The notes under the pieces were generated by a model, which had not been told where the DNA came from, did not search any database, and was given only the letters and a program-made list of their open reading frames with translations. This document shows positions 60,540-64,000 of a DNA stretch of 64,000 nt, piece after piece. The translations under genes were made by a program, and so were the position numbers. Location of the stretch: NCBI RefSeq assembly GCF_019976755.1, contig NZ_AP023441.1, positions 5,267,501-5,331,500 of the forward strand, read 5' to 3'. This stretch comes from Nostoc sp. MS1 (GTDB lineage Bacteria; Cyanobacteriota; Cyanobacteriia; Cyanobacteriales; Nostocaceae). How positions within the stretch are numbered: the first letter of the stretch is position 1; each line of letters begins with the position of its first letter.

Positions 60540-62246
60540 ATGTTGAAAAAGCATCACGTAACCTTACCTGGATTACCAGGGTTTAAACGGCTGCAATCTT
60601 ACCAGCGAGAATGGTTACTCCCTGATGTACTGGCGGGTGTAACGGTAGCAGCTTACTTAATTCCTCAGTGTATGGCTTATGGGGAGTTGGCAGGAGTGCA
60701 GCCTGTAGTGGGATTGTGGGCGATTCTGCCACCAATGATTATTTATACTTTGTTGGGGTCTTCACCTCAACTATCGGTAGGACCAGAATCGACAACGGCT
60801 GTCATGACTGCGGCGGCGATCGCTCCTTTGGTGGCCTCTGACGGTAGTAACTATGCAGCTATGGCTTCTATGCTGGCTCTCACGGTCGGCATTATCTGTA
60901 TAATTGGCTATATCGCTCGTTTAGGATTTCTTGCAGATTTACTTTCTAAGCCAATACTTACAGGTTATATGGCAGGGGTTGCCGTAATTATGATTACGGG
61001 GCAGCTTGGTAAAATTGGTGGCATTAAAATTGAAGCAAATACTGTTTTTGGTGAAGTGGCTGAGTTCTTCAGCAAGCTGAATCAAATTCATCAACCTACG
61101 CTGATTTTAGGCGCGATAGTTTTAGCTTTCTTATTTATCGTTCAGCGTCGCTTTCCTACTGCGCCTGGGCCTTTGTTAGCGGTGTTACTAGCAACGGCTA
61201 GTGTAGGATTATTCGCCCTCGACCGACAAGGGGTAGCTGTAGTGGGAGAGATTCCGGCTGGCTTACCGCATTTGGCTTTACCTAAATTCTCAACTCAAGA
61301 TTTATCTACACTTGTAGCTTCGGCAATTGGGATTGCGATTGTCGGCTATTCAGATAATGTACTCACAGCTAGGGCATTTGCTAGCCGTCATCAATATAAA
61401 ATTGATGCGAATCAAGAACTTTTGGCGCTAGGAACTGCAAATTTAGGTAACGGGTTGATGCAGGGTTTTCCGATTAGTAGTAGCGGTAGCCGGACTGCGA
61501 TCGCAGATTCATTAGGCAGCAAAAGTCAGGTATTCTCTTTGGTGGGGCTAGTTGTAGTTATCTTTGTTTTACTATTCCTCAGACCCTTACTAGCATTGTT
61601 TCCCAAAGCCGCATTAGGAGCAATTGTCATCTATGCGGCTACCAAACTTATTGAAATTCCCGAATTTCTCAGATTGACTCGATTTCGCCGCAGCGAGTTA
61701 TTCTTAGCTCTGGTGACAACCGTGGGAGTTCTATTGACAGATATTTTGGTTGGTGTGGGTATTGCTGTAGGTTTATCTGTAATTGATTTATTCGCCAGGA
61801 TAGCCAGACCACACGATGCAGTTTTAGGAGAAGTTCCCAGTTTACCAGGATTACATGATATTTCAGATTGGGAAGGGGCTAAAACTATCCCAGGTTTGGT
61901 AATTTATCGCTATGATGCGCCTCTGTGCTTTGCTAACGTAGAAGATTTTAAGCGTAGGGCATTATTGGCAATTGAGGCGGAAACAACTCCTGTAGAATGG
62001 TTTCTGCTCAACACCGAAGCAATTATTGAAGTTGATATTACTGCTATTGACGCATTAACTCAATTGCAAAGTGAACTAGCTTCTAGAGGTATTACCTTTG
62101 CCATGACAAGAGTCAAACAGGATCTCTACAGACAATTGAAGCGATCGCAACTTTTAGACAAGATGGGATCTGAACATGTTTATCTTACCCTGCATACTGC
62201 GATCGCTGCCTTTCATAGCCGTGAGAGGTTAGAGGCTAGAGGCTAG
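60540..62246 (+). CDS. SulP-family anion transporter with STAS domain
   Basis: 568 aa. About 12-14 membrane helices (about 25-425) include the SulP signatures AAYLIPQCMAYGELAG and SVGPESTTAVM. A cytoplasmic STAS domain (about 445-555) carries LNTEAIIEVDITAIDAL; Asp is used where some have Ser. Members move sulfate or bicarbonate; the best known in cyanobacteria is BicA, a sodium-dependent bicarbonate carrier. This one is only distantly similar to BicA by eye, so the substrate is open. The last codons (RLEARG) read through a GAGGCTAGAGGCTAG tandem. Confidence 0.9.
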   Translation: MLKKHHVTLPGLPGFKRLQSYQREWLLPDVLAGVTVAAYLIPQCMAYGELAGVQPVVGLWAILPPMIIYTLLGSSPQLSVGPESTTAVMTAAAIAPLVASDGSNYAAMASMLALTVGIICIIGYIARLGFLADLLSKPILTGYMAGVAVIMITGQLGKIGGIKIEANTVFGEVAEFFSKLNQIHQPTLILGAIVLAFLFIVQRRFPTAPGPLLAVLLATASVGLFALDRQGVAVVGEIPAGLPHLALPKFSTQDLSTLVASAIGIAIVGYSDNVLTARAFASRHQYKIDANQELLALGTANLGNGLMQGFPISSSGSRTAIADSLGSKSQVFSLVGLVVVIFVLLFLRPLLALFPKAALGAIVIYAATKLIEIPEFLRLTRFRRSELFLALVTTVGVLLTDILVGVGIAVGLSVIDLFARIARPHDAVLGEVPSLPGLHDISDWEGAKTIPGLVIYRYDAPLCFANVEDFKRRALLAIEAETTPVEWFLLNTEAIIEVDITAIDALTQLQSELASRGITFAMTRVKQDLYRQLKRSQLLDKMGSEHVYLTLHTAIAAFHSRERLEARG

Positions 62247-62317
62247 GATGTGTCATTAATTTAGGCAAATAACAGAAGCAGCAAGATAAATTCCACGTTT
62301 CCAGTTCCCTGTCCCTT

Positions 62318-64000
62318 TTAAAATAAATTATTGGTAAAGTTTAAAGGTAGTTTTACGTAAAAAATACTACCTTTTTCTATTGTACTTTCAACCCAGATTT
62401 GTCCGTTGTGTTGCTCGACGATATTACGGCAAATGGCCAAACCTAAACCCGTTCCACCCTGCTTGCGGGAATCGGAAGCATCCACTTGATGAAAACGCTC
62501 AAAAATAGATTCTATTTTGTCAGCAGGAATCCCTCTACCTTGGTCTTGTACCTTAAATAACACATCTGACGTGTGACCATCTTTTGCTTTGATTTCTTCT
62601 ACCATCATTGATACAGTAGATCCTTGAGGCGAAAATTTAATCGCATTACTCAGCAAATTTGTCAATACCTGAATAATCCGGTCTTTATCAACTATTAAGT
62701 CTACAGATTGAGGGTTAACTGACAAATTAATTTCCGCATTATTAGCCATTAATTGCATCAATTCCGTGGCTTCTGTTAATAAGTCAGCAGCATTAACTTG
62801 TTGTTTATTTAAAGTAATTTTTCCAGATTGTAATCTTTCTAAATCTAGAATATCATTTACCAGTCTGACTAAGCGTTCAGAGCTTTCTGAGACAATTTTT
62901 ATGATGCGCTTACCCTGTTCAGAATCAAGTTTTACCAAACCAGTTTTTAATAAGTTTAAACCTCCTTGGATGGAAGTCATTGGTGTACGCAATTCGTGAC
63001 TAACAACTGAGATAAACTCATTCTTGATTTTCTCTAAAGCATAGCGTTGGGTAATATCTTCACCAATGCTCATCGTGCCTACAACTGCACCTTGTGAATC
63101 TTGTAGTAGCGTATTATTCCAGGCAATGACACGTTCTTCTTGAGATTTGATAATAATTGGGTTTTGGTAGTGAGGATGTAATTCTTGCTCTAACGTTTCT
63201 ACAAAAATCTTTTTTACATTATCTTTTTGATGCTGCGGGATAAAATTAGCCGTCCAATCTTTACCTAGAATTTCTTCCTGGGTATACCCACTCAATTCTA
63301 AAAAGAAAGGATTAACGTATTCAACTTTACCTGTTTTATCTAGTCCAACAACTAACAACTTCACATTTTCTAATAAACTGCGCCAACGGCGTTCTGCTTC
63401 ACGCAATTGAGCTTCAATTTTTATCTGCTGGTTGATAGTAGCTGTCAGAATATTGATTAATCTATGTAAATGTGAATTTGCTTGAGATAATTCAGTAGTT
63501 CGCTCTGCAACTTTGATTTCTAATTCTGCTTTTGATTGTTGCAAAACTGCTTCCGCTTCCTTGTTTTGGGTAATATCTACACAAGTACCAAGCATTCTTA
63601 CTGCTGTACCTTCATCGTTATAGATACATTCTCCTTTAGCTCCAATCCAGTGAATGCTACCATCAGGCCAAACAACTCTGTATTCCACATAATATTCAGA
63701 TTTATTGTCTTTGGCACCCATTACTGCTTGGTGAACTCTTTCTCTATCCTCAGGGTGGACGTGGGTGAGAAAAGCTTCATAGCTACTTGTAAACGTACCT
63801 GGAGTTATACCAAATAATTGCTCCTGACGACTTGACCATCTCAGATGGTTAGTAAAAATATTCCAATCCCAAGTTCCTATTTGTGCTGCTTCTAAAGCTA
63901 ACCTTAACCGTTCTTCACTTTCCTGTAAAGCAATCTCAGTCTGTTTTTCTCTAGTTATGTCTTGAAAAAAAATTGATACGCCTTCTAAAGAAGGATAAAT
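62318..64000 (-). CDS. Multi-PAS histidine kinase, N-terminus outside window
   Basis: The frame is open from the stop at 62318 to the window edge at 64000; the Met at 63721 is internal. In order it shows the tail of one PAS (IFFQDITREK), a second PAS with WDWNIFTNHLRWS and PEDRERVHQAV plus PAC (DGSIHW...VDITQNKEAE), a coiled coil, a third PAS (LLVVGLDKTGKVEYVNPFFLELSG is its start), then a kinase with H-box VVSHELRTPMTS, N-box NLLSNAIKFS, G1 DQGRGI and G2 GTGLGLAI. Soluble as far as visible. The C-terminus lacks a receiver. Ligand and partner regulator are unknown. Confidence 0.93.
   Translation of the reverse strand: MYPSLEGVSIFFQDITREKQTEIALQESEERLRLALEAAQIGTWDWNIFTNHLRWSSRQEQLFGITPGTFTSSYEAFLTHVHPEDRERVHQAVMGAKDNKSEYYVEYRVVWPDGSIHWIGAKGECIYNDEGTAVRMLGTCVDITQNKEAEAVLQQSKAELEIKVAERTTELSQANSHLHRLINILTATINQQIKIEAQLREAERRWRSLLENVKLLVVGLDKTGKVEYVNPFFLELSGYTQEEILGKDWTANFIPQHQKDNVKKIFVETLEQELHPHYQNPIIIKSQEERVIAWNNTLLQDSQGAVVGTMSIGEDITQRYALEKIKNEFISVVSHELRTPMTSIQGGLNLLKTGLVKLDSEQGKRIIKIVSESSERLVRLVNDILDLERLQSGKITLNKQQVNAADLLTEATELMQLMANNAEINLSVNPQSVDLIVDKDRIIQVLTNLLSNAIKFSPQGSTVSMMVEEIKAKDGHTSDVLFKVQDQGRGIPADKIESIFERFHQVDASDSRKQGGTGLGLAICRNIVEQHNGQIWVESTIEKGSIFYVKLPLNFTNNLF

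Overview
The window comes from a filamentous, heterocyst-forming cyanobacterium of the Nostoc/Anabaena type. The evidence is the dense scatter of HIP1 octamers (GCGATCGC), the heptameric short tandem repeats (CCCCACT, CATTAGT and CAACTGT classes) between genes, and a 24-kb gene cluster whose order matches, from memory, the heterocyst envelope polysaccharide (HEP) island of Anabaena sp. PCC 7120 (the alr2825 to alr2841 region, with hepC and hepA). No tRNA, rRNA, CRISPR array or intact insertion sequence was recognised.

Layout. 0-7 kb is signalling: a partial P-loop ATPase, a NarL-type response regulator, then a decayed sensor operon (broken PAS histidine kinase, a 29-codon stub of an Rcp1-like regulator, and two intact receiver-histidine kinases). 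7-16 kb is mostly housekeeping: a guanidinium-type SMR exporter, a fused amino-acid ABC binding protein/permease, lipB, a long-form ribosome hibernation factor with a long leader, peroxiredoxin Q, and several conserved cyanobacterial proteins of unknown function. 16-20 kb holds exported proteins: a PEP-CTERM protein, a phospholipase C-type phosphoesterase and an AapJ-like binding protein. 20-24.4 kb is a SNF2 helicase/SWIM zinc-finger pair. 24.8-27.3 kb has a methyltransferase and a PatA-like regulator. 27.8-32.1 kb is a TerY-type VWA / PP2C / kinase-TPR triad, interrupted by repeats.

32.4-56.3 kb is the HEP island, all on the plus strand. It holds a nucleotide-sugar cassette (RfbF, LhgO-like oxidase, SDR, Fe/2OG dioxygenase, RfbC-like epimerase, SAF-domain dehydrogenase), nine glycosyltransferases (two GT8, five GT2, two GT4), a Wzc-like co-polymerase/tyrosine kinase, HepC, the ABC exporter HepA and a Wzy/WaaL-type membrane protein. 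No Wzx flippase and no outer-membrane Wza is present, so HepA may flip lipid-linked units that the Wzy-like protein joins and the Wzc-like protein regulates. HepC has the fold signature of a phosphoglycosyl transferase but appears to lack its catalytic Asp-Glu pair.

56.8-64 kb has a small secreted Cys protein, a stray GT4, a HAD phosphatase, a cupin, a SulP transporter and a partial multi-PAS histidine kinase.

Two themes run through the non-coding DNA. Short tandem repeats often lie exactly at gene ends and supply stop codons. Palindromic elements and HIP1 sites have been inserted into, or reused as, hairpins and terminators; examples are a two-HIP1 terminator after the Wzc-like gene and a fold-back of about 215 bp just before the island.
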